Below, one piece after another: positions 24,614-33,150 of a stretch of DNA of 64,000 nucleotides (positions are counted from its first letter, which is position 1; every line of letters starts with the position of its first letter). The translations under genes and the position numbers were made by a program. The stretch is from Chromobacterium paludis (GTDB taxonomy: Bacteria > Pseudomonadota > Gammaproteobacteria > Burkholderiales > Chromobacteriaceae), in the NCBI RefSeq assembly GCF_008275125.1, contig NZ_CP043473.1, forward strand, positions 1,550,001 to 1,614,000. Reading direction: 5' to 3'. The notes below the pieces were generated by a model. That model had not been told where the DNA came from and ran no database searches. It worked only from the letters and a program-made list of their open reading frames with translations.

Positions 24614-26716
24614 ATGAGTACGAATCCCACTCCCGAAACGCGCGCTTTTGCGCGCCCATCCTGGCAAAACATGACCGAACACACAGCTCCCGATCTGGAA
24701 TCCGCCCTGCGCCGGCTCTGCCGCGAACCGGGCCAGACCGATGCGCTGGCCGCGCTGATCGCGGCCTTGCGGCCCGCTAGAAGGCAGCCGCCGCAACAAG
24801 CCACCGTCAGCCTGCAGGCCTTGTCCTTTCTGCTGGAGCATCACGCCGATTACCGCCAGGCCTTGCGCCAGGCCCTGAGCACCCTGCTGGCGGAGAGCCG
24901 GCAGATTCCGCTGTACACCGAAGCCGGCATTCTGGCCAATGACGGCTTCGGCTCCACGCTCATGCACCGGCTGGGCGAACGCATCCTGCCCATGCCTTAC
25001 AATCCGGACTCGCTGCGCGACCGTTTCGGCCTGCTGTTCAACCGCCAGGATGATTACCTGTGGCTTGCTACCGTGCCGGATGATGTCTGGCACGCGCTAT
25101 GGCGCGCCATGGCCTGGGATGAGGCGCCACGCCAGGACAGCGCGCGCCAGACGCGTTTGCAGCTGCTGGAGTCGGTACAGGTGTTGTCCGCCCGCATCAC
25201 CGCGATCGGCCTGGAACCGGAACTGGTGCGCGTTTGCCCGGAAGTGGAACGATTCGCCTCGCCCTTCATGCACCTGAATGCGGAGGTGCAACGTTATGTC
25301 GATGGCTGCCACCAGGCGCTGTTGGATGGCACGCCGCCGCGCGAGGACGAAAAGCAGGTGTTGGTGCTGCTGGAGCAATGCGAGGCCATCCTGAGCAAAG
25401 TGCGCAAGAACGCGGCGCGTTACGGCATATCGGTCAGCCTGACCTATCACGGCCTGCGCCTGGCGCAAAGCATCGCGCGGCTGCGCGCGCTGCTGGAACT
25501 GCTGTCGCCCGAACACAATCCGGCCGAGCGCCCGGAGCTGTTCCGCCTGCTGGTGGACTTCGCCCGCGCGGAAAACCGCAAGTACAGCGTGCGCGACCTG
25601 TTCAAGTCCAATACCGAGTTGCTGGCGCTGCAAGTGACTGAGCATGCCGGCCGCCACGGCGAACACTACATCGCGGAAGACAGGCGCGACTGGTCCCGCA
25701 TGGGCAAGGCGGCGATGGGCGCGGGCTTCATCGTAGGCTTCATGGCGCTGTTCAAGCTGCTGCTGGCCCGCGGCCATCTGCCGCTGCTGTGGGAGGGCAT
25801 CGCCTTCGGCCTCAATTACGCCCTCGGCTTCATCCTGGTGCAGATCCTGCATTTCACCATCGCCACCAAGCAGCCCGCCATGACCGCCGCCAGACTGGCC
25901 GCGGTGCTGCACGAGCAGCACGGCCGCAAGAAGCAGCTGGAGCAACTGGCGGAGCTGATCGTCAAAGTGGTGCGCACGCAGTTTGTCGCCATTTTGGGCA
26001 ATGTGATGCTGGCCATCCCCACCGCCGCGCTGATCGCCTTTGGCTGGCAGGCGCTGTTCGGGACCCCCGTCGTCAACGCGGCCAAGGCGCAGGCCTTGCT
26101 GCACGATATCGACCCCCTGCACAGCCTGGCCCTGCCCCATGCCGCCATCGCCGGCGTCTTCCTGTTCCTGTCCGGACTCATCGCCGGCTACTACGACAAC
26201 AAGGCGGTTTATCGGCGGATTCCGGAGCGGATCTCGGGCCATAAGGGCTTGCGCAAGCTGCTGGGAGAAAACCGCGCCTGGCGGCTGGGCCACTATATCG
26301 AACACAATCTGGGCGCCCTGGCCGGCAACTTTTACTTTGGCATGTTCCTGGGCCTGACTGGCACCATAGGCACCATACTGGGCCTGCCGCTGGATATCCG
26401 GCATATCACTTTCTCGTCCGCCAACCTGGCCTTCGCCACCGTGGCGCTGGATTTCCAGGCGCCGCTGTCGGCCGTGCTGCTGGGCTGCGCCGGCGTGGCT
26501 CTGATTGGGGTGATCAACCTGGCCGTCAGCTTTTTCCTGGCGCTGTGGGTGGCGCTGCGCTCGCGCAAGCTGTCCGGCAGCCTGCTGCTGCCGCTGATTC
26601 CGGTGCTGCTGCGCAGCTTCCTCAGCCATCCGCTGCGTTTCTTCCTGCCCCCGATCCCGGCCGCCGCGGCCGCGGAGCCTGCCGAGGCTTCCGCCACGGA
26701 GCCGCCCAAGAGCTGA
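24614..26716 (+). CDS. Gcr-type 'site-specific recombinase' membrane protein
   Basis: A 700-residue protein of the family annotated in Neisseria and relatives as site-specific recombinase Gcr. It has a soluble N-terminal half (about 1-370) with helical segments, then at least six hydrophobic helices (for example AAMGAGFIVGFMALFKLLLA, ILGNVMLAIPTAALIAFGW, MFLGLTGTIGTILGLPLDI, VALIGVINLAVSFFLALWVA) and a Pro/Ala-rich tail. No serine- or tyrosine-recombinase catalytic set is visible, so the name is doubtful and an inner-membrane role is more likely. The start may be 24614 or the in-frame ATG 24671. It is divergent from the TetR operon. Confidence 0.75.
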   Translation: MSTNPTPETRAFARPSWQNMTEHTAPDLESALRRLCREPGQTDALAALIAALRPARRQPPQQATVSLQALSFLLEHHADYRQALRQALSTLLAESRQIPLYTEAGILANDGFGSTLMHRLGERILPMPYNPDSLRDRFGLLFNRQDDYLWLATVPDDVWHALWRAMAWDEAPRQDSARQTRLQLLESVQVLSARITAIGLEPELVRVCPEVERFASPFMHLNAEVQRYVDGCHQALLDGTPPREDEKQVLVLLEQCEAILSKVRKNAARYGISVSLTYHGLRLAQSIARLRALLELLSPEHNPAERPELFRLLVDFARAENRKYSVRDLFKSNTELLALQVTEHAGRHGEHYIAEDRRDWSRMGKAAMGAGFIVGFMALFKLLLARGHLPLLWEGIAFGLNYALGFILVQILHFTIATKQPAMTAARLAAVLHEQHGRKKQLEQLAELIVKVVRTQFVAILGNVMLAIPTAALIAFGWQALFGTPVVNAAKAQALLHDIDPLHSLALPHAAIAGVFLFLSGLIAGYYDNKAVYRRIPERISGHKGLRKLLGENRAWRLGHYIEHNLGALAGNFYFGMFLGLTGTIGTILGLPLDIRHITFSSANLAFATVALDFQAPLSAVLLGCAGVALIGVINLAVSFFLALWVALRSRKLSGSLLLPLIPVLLRSFLSHPLRFFLPPIPAAAAAEPAEASATEPPKS

Positions 26717-26806
26717 GACCCGCATCCGGATTCGCCCGGCTTTCCCCGCCTCCGCAAATGTACTAGTTATAAATACGTAGGCGCTTGATTCGCGAAGGCG
26801 GGCATC

Positions 26807-27166
26807 ATGGATCTGGAGCAGGAAATCCTCAGTCATGAAGAGTGGAAGGCGCGCCTGCTGGAAGCCATTGCCGAACAAGCGCGCCTGGATGTGGACACCC
26901 TCACGCGCGATGACTGCTGTCTGCTGGGCGTATGGCTGCATGGCGGCGGCGGCAGTCGGCCTGGCCGCCTGGCCATTTTTCAGGGCTGCCTGAACCGGCA
27001 CCGGATGCTGCATGGCGAAATCGGCCGCATCGCCCTGTTGATCAATCAAGGGCGTTACGAAGAGGCCGAGGCCGCGCTGGACGCGCCCGCTTTTGGCGTG
27101 GCCGTCAGCGCGACGACGGCCGCTCTGCGCCACCTTGCCCTCGTCATCGCCAGCGACACTCAGTGA
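26807..27166 (+). CDS. Stand-alone chemoreceptor zinc-binding (CZB) domain protein
   Basis: A 119-residue protein that is only a CZB domain. The pattern SHEEWKARL (His-10), DDCCLLGVWLHG (Cys-38 in the C-x-L-G-x-W form) and NRHRMLH (His-65 and His-69, spaced H-x3-H) matches the known His-Cys-His-His zinc site. CZB domains usually sit at the end of chemoreceptors or diguanylate cyclases, where they sense zinc or hypochlorite. Here there is no signalling domain, so it may act in trans or bind metal alone. Its 3' end overlaps that of the convergent GMC oxidoreductase gene by seven bases. Confidence 0.85.
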   Translation: MDLEQEILSHEEWKARLLEAIAEQARLDVDTLTRDDCCLLGVWLHGGGGSRPGRLAIFQGCLNRHRMLHGEIGRIALLINQGRYEEAEAALDAPAFGVAVSATTAALRHLALVIASDTQ

Positions 27167-28773
27167 GCATCGCTCGTCAGCGCGGCAGCCAAGCGCACTG
27201 CCGCCCGCCAGGCAAAGGCATAGATAGAAAGTTGCGGATTCGCGCCTATGCTGGTCGGAAAAATGGAGCCATCCACCACGGTCAGATTGCGCCAGCGCCA
27301 ATGCCGTCCGGCATCGTCCACCACGCCGCGCGCCGGATCGCCGCCCATGGCCATGCCGCCCATCACGTGCGCGCTGACCAGCTTGGCCTGCAAAGCGGCC
27401 AAGGGCAGCGCCGCAATCATGTCCCGCGCCTGCCGCCAGCTTGTCGCGGGTCTTGACTGTTCATGCAAGGGCAAGACCATTTTCGCGCCAGCGGCAAACT
27501 GCAGCTCCGCCATGGCCAGCCAACTGCGGCGCAAGCCGTCCCAGATCAAATCGTTAAGCGGGTAATCCAATACCGGAGAGCCATCGCCGCGCAGTTTCAC
27601 CGCTCCGCCGCGACTGTCCGGGTGAAAGCCATCGCGCAGCAAGGCCAGCGTGGCATGCAGATGCGGAAAGCGTTTCAGCAGCGCCGACTGCTCCACGCCC
27701 CAGCCCGGAAACGTCGCGCTGGCCAGCAGCGGATGGATGGGCGGCACCTCCAGCTTGAAGCCCAGCGGCCCATCCAGCGGCTGGGTATGCATGTGATGGT
27801 CGGAGTAGACCGTCTGCGGCGCGCCATTGTACGGTTCCACCCGTTCCGGCATCAGCGCCGCCGACAGGCTGACCGGATGCAGAAAGGTGCGCTTGCCGGT
27901 CAGGCCCGCGTGATCGATCAGACCGCTGCGCAGCATGATGGCCGGCGTGCCGATCGCCCCTGCCGCCAGCACCACATGGCGGGCGCTCACGCTGGCGACC
28001 CGCCCGCTGGGATTGACGCCGTCGGCCGACAACAGGCTGACCTTGAGGCCGACGACACGCTGACCGGACGCATCCACATTCAGGCTGTCCACCCTGGCCC
28101 GGCTCAGCAGCCTCGCCCCTTTGTCCAGCGCGCCGGGAATGCAGGTCAGCAACATGGACTGCTTGGCGTTGACCGGGCAACCCATGCCGCAGTAACCCAG
28201 GTTCCAGCAGCCGCGCACATTGCGCCGGATGCGCGCATGCCGCCACCCCAGCGACTGACAACCGCGCTCCAGCACCAGATTGTTGGCATTGGGCTGCGCC
28301 TCCCACGGCGAGATGCCCAGCCGCTGCTCGGCCTTCTCGAACCAGGGCAGCATCTGCTCCTCGCTCAGCGTCGTCAGGCCATGCTGCGACCGCCACCAGT
28401 CCAGGGTATCCGGCGGCGTGCGGAAGGAGCTGGTCCAGTTGACCACGGTGCCGCCTCCCACGGTGCGGCCCTGCAGGATGGTAATGCCCTTGTCCGCCGT
28501 CTGCCTGGCGGCGGACTCCTGGTAAAGTTCGGGATAGGCTTTGGCTTCGCTCAGGCGAAAATCGGAGGAGCTGCGCAACGCGCCCTCCTCCACGATCAAC
28601 ACATCCAGCCCCGCCTGGCTCAGCACCTCGGCGGCGATGCCGCCGCCGGCGCCGCTGCCCACGATGACCACGTCCGCCTTCAGGCGCAAATCCTCGCGCT
28701 GCGCCGCGCCATCCATGACCTTCCAGCCCGCTGCGATGCCTTGCCGCACCGGGTCGATTATTTTTTCCGTCAA
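27160..28773 (-). CDS. GMC-family FAD oxidoreductase (large subunit)
   Basis: A 537-residue flavoprotein of the glucose-methanol-choline family. The FAD Rossmann motif is DVVIVGSGAGGGIAAEVLSQ near residue 34, followed by GRTVGGGTVVNWTSSF, a cysteine-bearing NLGYCGMGCPVNAKQSM, VVLAAGAIGTPAIML, and C-terminal SAHVMGGMAMG and SIGANPQLSIYAFAWRA with the catalytic His region. It oxidises an alcohol, probably long-chain or sterol-like given the CGMGCPVNAK form. It has no signal peptide, but the four-base overlapping gene upstream encodes a Tat-signal small subunit, so hitch-hiker export is plausible. Confidence 0.9.
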   Translation of the reverse strand: MTEKIIDPVRQGIAAGWKVMDGAAQREDLRLKADVVIVGSGAGGGIAAEVLSQAGLDVLIVEEGALRSSSDFRLSEAKAYPELYQESAARQTADKGITILQGRTVGGGTVVNWTSSFRTPPDTLDWWRSQHGLTTLSEEQMLPWFEKAEQRLGISPWEAQPNANNLVLERGCQSLGWRHARIRRNVRGCWNLGYCGMGCPVNAKQSMLLTCIPGALDKGARLLSRARVDSLNVDASGQRVVGLKVSLLSADGVNPSGRVASVSARHVVLAAGAIGTPAIMLRSGLIDHAGLTGKRTFLHPVSLSAALMPERVEPYNGAPQTVYSDHHMHTQPLDGPLGFKLEVPPIHPLLASATFPGWGVEQSALLKRFPHLHATLALLRDGFHPDSRGGAVKLRGDGSPVLDYPLNDLIWDGLRRSWLAMAELQFAAGAKMVLPLHEQSRPATSWRQARDMIAALPLAALQAKLVSAHVMGGMAMGGDPARGVVDDAGRHWRWRNLTVVDGSIFPTSIGANPQLSIYAFAWRAAVRLAAALTSDAH

Positions 28774-29288
28774 GGCAGCCTCTCCATCACATAAGCCGGC
28801 TGCTGATAGCCGATGGCGGCCCAGCTGGCCGGGTTGCCGTACCAGGCGGCGTTGATCAGCTGGTGCAAGCCCTGATAAGCGCTGCGAAGCAGCAGGAAGC
28901 GGCTGCTGCGCCAGCCTTGCAAAAACGCCGCCAGTTCAGCCGGCGCGGCCTGGCTCCATGGCGAACGCACGCCGGCCAGCCAACGGCGCGCCCAGCGATT
29001 GCCCAGCAGATCGAACAGCTGCCGGACTTCCGCCCTGGCCGCCGGAGGCAAACCCGCCACCGCGCGGTCCACGCCGGCGACGACATCGGCTAGCGGCAGG
29101 CCGGACAGGCCCAGCATGACCGGCGCCAGCGCGGCCACGATCTGCGCGTCCTGCCCATTCAGCCAGCGCCAGGCCGGTTTACCGCCATCGTTTGCCGCAT
29201 CGCCGGCGGGCGGGGCCAGGTAGCCCGCCACGCCCAGCGCCGCCAGGCCTAGCGCGCCGGCTTGCAGAAATTGGCGTCGGTTCGCCAT
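28770..29288 (-). CDS. Tat-signal small subunit accompanying the GMC oxidoreductase
   Basis: A 172-residue protein with a twin-arginine leader MANRRQFLQAGALGLAALGV (RRQFL). The mature part is mainly helical and Ala/Leu-rich (DAQIVAALAPVMLGL, ADVVAGVDRAVAGLP, VRQLFDLLGNRWARRWL, AWYGNPASWAAIGYQQP), resembling the small subunits of membrane-bound gluconate or fructose dehydrogenases. Its TGA overlaps the GMC ATG by the ATGA arrangement. It should carry the flavoprotein to the periplasm or hold it in an active complex. No cytochrome c subunit is next door. Confidence 0.75.
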   Translation of the reverse strand: MANRRQFLQAGALGLAALGVAGYLAPPAGDAANDGGKPAWRWLNGQDAQIVAALAPVMLGLSGLPLADVVAGVDRAVAGLPPAARAEVRQLFDLLGNRWARRWLAGVRSPWSQAAPAELAAFLQGWRSSRFLLLRSAYQGLHQLINAAWYGNPASWAAIGYQQPAYVMERLP

Positions 29289-29289
29289 C

Positions 29290-30720
29290 TCAGCGGCGCA
29301 ACATCAGTTTGAGCATGAATTCCACCAGCTTGCCGTATGGCGGCCGGGTCAGCCAGGTGCCGGCCAGCCGGCTCTGCCTGAACACCGGCTTGAGTTTTGA
29401 GAAGGTCAGGAAACCTTCGTAACCGTGGTAGTGGCCCATGCCGGAAGGACCGACGCCGCCGAAGGGCAGATTTTCCTGCACCACATGCAACAAGGTGTCG
29501 TTGACGCTGACGCCGCCGGACACGGTTTCCTTCAGCACGCGCTCGATGCGCAGCGCGTCGTCGTCGAACACATACAGGGCCAGCGGCCGCGGCCGGGCGT
29601 TGATATAGTCCAGCGCCTCGTCGAACTTGCCGTAGCGCACCACGGGCAGAATGGGGCCGAAGATTTCCTCGCGCATCAACTCGCAATCGTCCGGACAGTC
29701 CAGCGCCAGAGTCAGCGGCAGCTTGCGGACGGCTTCCAGCGCCTCTCCTGCCGGGTTCACCTCCTCAATGGCCGCGCCGGCTTGGCACGCGGCGTCCAGC
29801 CAGCTTCGCAGCCGCCGGTAATGCCGCTCGTTGACGATGGCGCTGTAATCCGGATTGGCCGCCAACGTGGGATACAGGCGCGCCGCCGCGGCGCGGATCT
29901 CCGCCAGCAGGGTCTCGCCATCCTTGTCATTGACCAGCACATAGTCCGGCGCCACGCAGGTCTGCCCGGCGTTCAGCAGCTTGCCGGCGACGATGGCCTC
30001 GGCCGCGCGGCGCAGATCGGCGCCGCGCGCCACCAGCGCCGGCGATTTGCCGCCCAACTCCAGCGTCACCGGCGTCAGATTGTCCGCCGCGGCGCGCATC
30101 ACATGCCGGCCAACGGCGGTGGAGCCGGTGAACAGCAGATGATCGAAGGGAAGCCGGGTGAAGGCCTGCGCCAGCTCCGGGCCGCCATTGACCACCTGCA
30201 GCAGATCGTCGCCGAAATACTGGCGGGCCAGACGCTGCAGCAACTCGCCGGTTTCCGGCGTGTATTCCGACATTTTCACCATGACCCGGTTGCCGGCAGC
30301 CAGCGCGGCGGCGATGGGTCCGAATGAAAGGAAGAGCGGATAATTCCACGGCACCACCACGCCCACCACGCCCAAGGGCTGCGGCAGCACGCTGGCCGAA
30401 GCGGGCTGGAACCAGATGGACACGCCGCGCCGACGCGGCTTCATCCATGCCTTCACATGCCGGCGGGCATGACGCGCGCCTTCCAGCGACGGGAACAGCT
30501 CGGCCAGGCGCGTTTCCACGGCGCTGCGATGGCCGAAATCCCGGCTGACCGCATCAATCAAGGCCTGGCGGTTTTCCTGCATCAAACGCTCCAGCGCAGC
30601 CAGCCAGCCTCGGCGCGTGTCCGCCGCAGGATAGGGCGTAGCGCGAGCCAAGGCTCTGAGCCTGGCGTACCCCTCCAGCAGCGCGGCTTCTTCTCCGGCA
30701 GGCATCTTGATGGCGTCCAT
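29290..30720 (-). CDS. Aldehyde dehydrogenase (coniferyl-aldehyde dehydrogenase-like)
   Basis: A 476-residue NAD(P)-dependent enzyme oxidising an aldehyde to an acid. Landmarks are VVVPWNYPLFLSFGPIAAAL, GSTAVGRHVMRAAA, the catalytic Glu in TLELGGKSPAL, the nucleophile in NAGQTCVAPDYVLV and EEIFGPILPVV, with the ENLPFGGVGPSGMGHYHG C-terminal segment of the coniferyl-aldehyde dehydrogenase group. ATG 30720 is preferred: AAGG lies nine bases upstream of it but touches the ATG at 30729. One base separates its stop codon from the Tat-subunit gene, so it heads the operon and probably acts on the aldehyde made by the GMC enzyme. Confidence 0.9.
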   Translation of the reverse strand: MDAIKMPAGEEAALLEGYARLRALARATPYPAADTRRGWLAALERLMQENRQALIDAVSRDFGHRSAVETRLAELFPSLEGARHARRHVKAWMKPRRRGVSIWFQPASASVLPQPLGVVGVVVPWNYPLFLSFGPIAAALAAGNRVMVKMSEYTPETGELLQRLARQYFGDDLLQVVNGGPELAQAFTRLPFDHLLFTGSTAVGRHVMRAAADNLTPVTLELGGKSPALVARGADLRRAAEAIVAGKLLNAGQTCVAPDYVLVNDKDGETLLAEIRAAAARLYPTLAANPDYSAIVNERHYRRLRSWLDAACQAGAAIEEVNPAGEALEAVRKLPLTLALDCPDDCELMREEIFGPILPVVRYGKFDEALDYINARPRPLALYVFDDDALRIERVLKETVSGGVSVNDTLLHVVQENLPFGGVGPSGMGHYHGYEGFLTFSKLKPVFRQSRLAGTWLTRPPYGKLVEFMLKLMLRR

Positions 30721-30757
30721 GGTCTTCATCCTTCATCTGGCAAATCAAACATTCGTT

Positions 30758-30773
30758 TAGAGCCGCGGCTCTA
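30758..30773. promoter_or_regulatory. Perfect 16-base palindrome upstream of the aldehyde dehydrogenase operon
   Basis: TAGAGCCGCGGCTCTA is perfectly symmetric and lies about 40 bases before the start codon on the minus strand, a position suited to an operator over the promoter. No regulator gene is adjacent. Confidence 0.5.
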
Positions 30774-30966
30774 GCCAAGATTAGCACTACCATGCGCCGC
30801 TGTCATCCTGCCCGGCCGTCATAACGACGCCTCGCCGTCCTGCCCGCGCCTTTCGCCGCTTTCACGCGCAAAGTCCGCGTCGCGACGATGCGGCATACTC
30901 AGCACGGCGGGACATAGTATGATGCGTCTATGGATTTAACTTGTCGCAACGCCTGACCCATTCCCC

Positions 30967-32157
30967 ATGCTGATCGATTTTTTCTACGCCCTGCGCGCCG
31001 CCGGCTTGCCGGTCACCCTGAAAGAATTCCTGCTGCTGCTGGAAGCCCTGCAACGCAACGTCGCCTTCGGCAGCTTGGAAGAGTTCTACTATCTCTCCCG
31101 CGCCGCCTTGGTCAAGGATGAGAAGTATTTCGACCGCTTCGACCAAGTCTTCGGCCACCATTTCCAGGGCCTGGAACTGGCGCTGGAAGATCTGCAGCGC
31201 GCCATTCCGGAAGAGTGGCTGCGCAAACAGGTGGAAAAATACCTGAGCGAGGAGGAGAGGAAAAAGCTGCAGGGACTGGGCTGGGACAAGCTGATGGAAA
31301 CCTTGCGCCAGCGCCTGGAAGAGCAGAAGGAGCGCCACCAGGGCGGCAATAAATGGATAGGCACCGGCGGCACCAGCCCCTTCGGCGCCTGGGGCTACAA
31401 CCCGGAAGGCGTGCGCATCGGCCAGAACCAATCCCGCCACCGCCGCGCGGTCAAGGTTTGGGACCAGCGCGAGTTCCGCAATTTCGACGATCAAGTCGAA
31501 TTGGGCACCCGCAACATCAAGGTGGCCCTGCGCCGCTTGCGCGAGTTCGCCCGCGATGGCGCGGAGGAGATACTGGACCTGGACGCCACCATCGCCGCCA
31601 CCGCGCGCAAAGGCGGCATGCTGGATTTGAAAATGCAGCGAGAACAGCACAACAGCGTCAAGGTGCTCGTGCTGTTCGACGTGGGCGGCTCCATGGACGA
31701 CCACATCCGCGCCTGTGAGGAACTGTTTTCCGCCGTCAAGTCAGAGTTCAAGCACCTTGAGTACTTCTACTTCCACAACTGCGTGTACGAATCGGTATGG
31801 AAGGACAATCACCGCCGCCAAAGCCAGCGTTTCCCCACCTGGGATCTGATGCATACTTTCGGCCGCGATTACAAACTGATCCTGGTCGGCGATGCCAGCA
31901 TGAGCCCGTATGAAATCACCTTCCCCGGCGGCAGCGTCGAGCACATGAACGAGGAGGCCGGCGAAGTCTGGCTGCGCCGGCTGCTGGAGCATTTCAAGCA
32001 TGCGGTCTGGCTCAATCCGCTGGCCGAAGACGCCTGGCCCTACACCCAGTCCGTAGGCATGCTGAAAAAATTGATGGCAGACCACATGCATCCCATGACG
32101 CTGGCCGGACTGGACCAGGCCATGCGCGATTTGAAAAAAACTGCCATCGCGCCTTGA
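30967..32157 (+). CDS. CoxE-type VWA-domain protein (MoxR partner)
   Basis: A 396-residue protein. The N-terminal half is helical and charged (FFYALRAAGLPVTLKEFLLL, then EEFYYLSRAALVKDEKYFDR); residues 215-330 form a CoxE/VWA domain (VKVLVLFDVGGSMDDHIRAC) in which the metal-ion-dependent adhesion motif is D-V-G-G-S in place of D-x-S-x-S. The C-terminal part has AVWLNPLAEDAWPYTQSVGM. Such proteins pair with a MoxR AAA ATPase to remodel or load metal into target enzymes. The MoxR gene usually alongside is instead at 52248-53096. Confidence 0.88.
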   Translation: MLIDFFYALRAAGLPVTLKEFLLLLEALQRNVAFGSLEEFYYLSRAALVKDEKYFDRFDQVFGHHFQGLELALEDLQRAIPEEWLRKQVEKYLSEEERKKLQGLGWDKLMETLRQRLEEQKERHQGGNKWIGTGGTSPFGAWGYNPEGVRIGQNQSRHRRAVKVWDQREFRNFDDQVELGTRNIKVALRRLREFARDGAEEILDLDATIAATARKGGMLDLKMQREQHNSVKVLVLFDVGGSMDDHIRACEELFSAVKSEFKHLEYFYFHNCVYESVWKDNHRRQSQRFPTWDLMHTFGRDYKLILVGDASMSPYEITFPGGSVEHMNEEAGEVWLRRLLEHFKHAVWLNPLAEDAWPYTQSVGMLKKLMADHMHPMTLAGLDQAMRDLKKTAIAP

Positions 32158-32279
32158 AAAATTAACGCCGACACACAACTTTTTGCTTGAGTCGCGAGCA
32201 TGTTGTAGCCCAGAATGAAGTCAGAGGCCGCAGCCAATCATTCAAACGCGCCTCAGATTCAGTCACGGGGAGTCATACC

Positions 32280-32417
32280 ATGCAAATTCTACTTTTAGCC
32301 GCACTCGTCATCGCGGTCATCGCTGTCGCCAAGCTGCTGGCTGCCCCGATACAACAGGAAGGCAAGCTGGTGCCCATCCGCATCCGGACCGACGACCAGC
32401 CGCGCCGCCGCCGCTAA
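32280..32417 (+). CDS. Small single-pass membrane protein (45 aa)
   Basis: Starting at ATG 32280 after GGGGAG, this frame encodes 45 residues: a hydrophobic helix MQILLLAALVIAVIAVAKLL followed by a basic tail ending in QPRRRR. The open frame continues further upstream but without a ribosome binding site. The predicted topology is one transmembrane helix with a positively charged cytoplasmic C-terminus. It is followed by a terminator and stands alone. Unknown family; small proteins of this shape often modulate larger membrane complexes, but no partner is indicated. Confidence 0.6.
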   Translation: MQILLLAALVIAVIAVAKLLAAPIQQEGKLVPIRIRTDDQPRRRR

Positions 32418-32440
32418 CTCGGCGCAAAGCCTTCCCGTCA

Positions 32441-32467
32441 AAAACGCGCCACGGCGCGTTTTTTGTT
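32441..32467 (+). terminator. Intrinsic terminator after the small membrane protein gene
   Basis: ACGCGC and GCGCGT arms around CACG, flanked by A's before and a run of about six T's after. Confidence 0.85.
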
Positions 32468-32596
32468 TATCTCGCTCCGCTCAAATCGCAATATAAATTC
32501 ACATATTGAAACAAAAGATAAACATAGAACTGTCGCAATCCAACTAAAATCCCTTCCGCAATAAAACAACGTCATTAGAAACGCAAAGGGGAAATC

Positions 32597-33076
32597 ATGA
32601 ACAAACTCGTACTGGCCGCCGCCTTGCTGGCCCTGCCCATCGTCGCCCTGGCCGACGCCAAGTCCGACTGCCGCGCCGCCGCCGGCAGCTACCTGACCGG
32701 CACCGTGGTCAGCGGTCCGTCTTACGCCTACGGCCATGACCTGAACGGTGTGGAGCTGTCCCACACCCACGTCCGCCTGAAAGCCGACCAGGATGGCCGC
32801 ACCTATGATGTGGCCATGGACAATGTGTTTGCCTCCGGCTACGACTCCGCCGGCGAAGACGTGCCCTACCCGCTGAACACCATTCAAACCGGCGACCGCC
32901 TGCAACTGTGCGGCCAGCTGTATACCAGCGGCGTCGGCATTCACTGGGTGCACACCAATTGCGGCGTGCAGCCCAGCCGCCGCCAGCCCAACGGTTGGGT
33001 CAAGAAGGTCAACGCCGACGGTTCCGTCAGCGGCAACTACGAGGCCAATACCGAGTACTGCCAGCTGTGGCCCTAA
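32597..33076 (+). CDS. Secreted cysteine-containing protein of unknown function (DUF3465-like)
   Basis: A 159-residue protein with signal peptide MNKLVLAAALLALPIVALAD cut after ALA (about residue 19). The mature part looks like a small beta-barrel: GTVVSGPSYAYGHDLNGVEL, SHTHVRLKADQDGRTYDVAM, TGDRLQLCGQLYTSGVGIHW and VHTNCGVQPSRRQPNGWVKK. The GxxIHWxH and GW pattern recalls DUF3465 proteins. Four cysteines remain in the mature protein, enough for two disulphides. It has GGGGAAATC before the ATG and its own terminator, so it is monocistronic. The function is not known. Confidence 0.75.
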   Translation: MNKLVLAAALLALPIVALADAKSDCRAAAGSYLTGTVVSGPSYAYGHDLNGVELSHTHVRLKADQDGRTYDVAMDNVFASGYDSAGEDVPYPLNTIQTGDRLQLCGQLYTSGVGIHWVHTNCGVQPSRRQPNGWVKKVNADGSVSGNYEANTEYCQLWP

Positions 33077-33097
33077 GCCGCCAGTCGCTTGAGCCAT

Positions 33098-33128
33098 GAA
33101 AAAAGCGCGCCGGCAACGGCGCGCTTTC
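33098..33128. terminator. Bidirectional terminator between the secreted protein gene and ftsK2
   Basis: Arms AGCGCGCCG (33104-33112) and CGGCGCGCT (33117-33125) enclose GCAA. On the minus strand six T's follow, ending ftsK2; on the plus strand the tail TTCGCTTT is weaker. Confidence 0.8.
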
Positions 33129-33150
33129 GCTTTGCGTCATGCGCGGTTTG

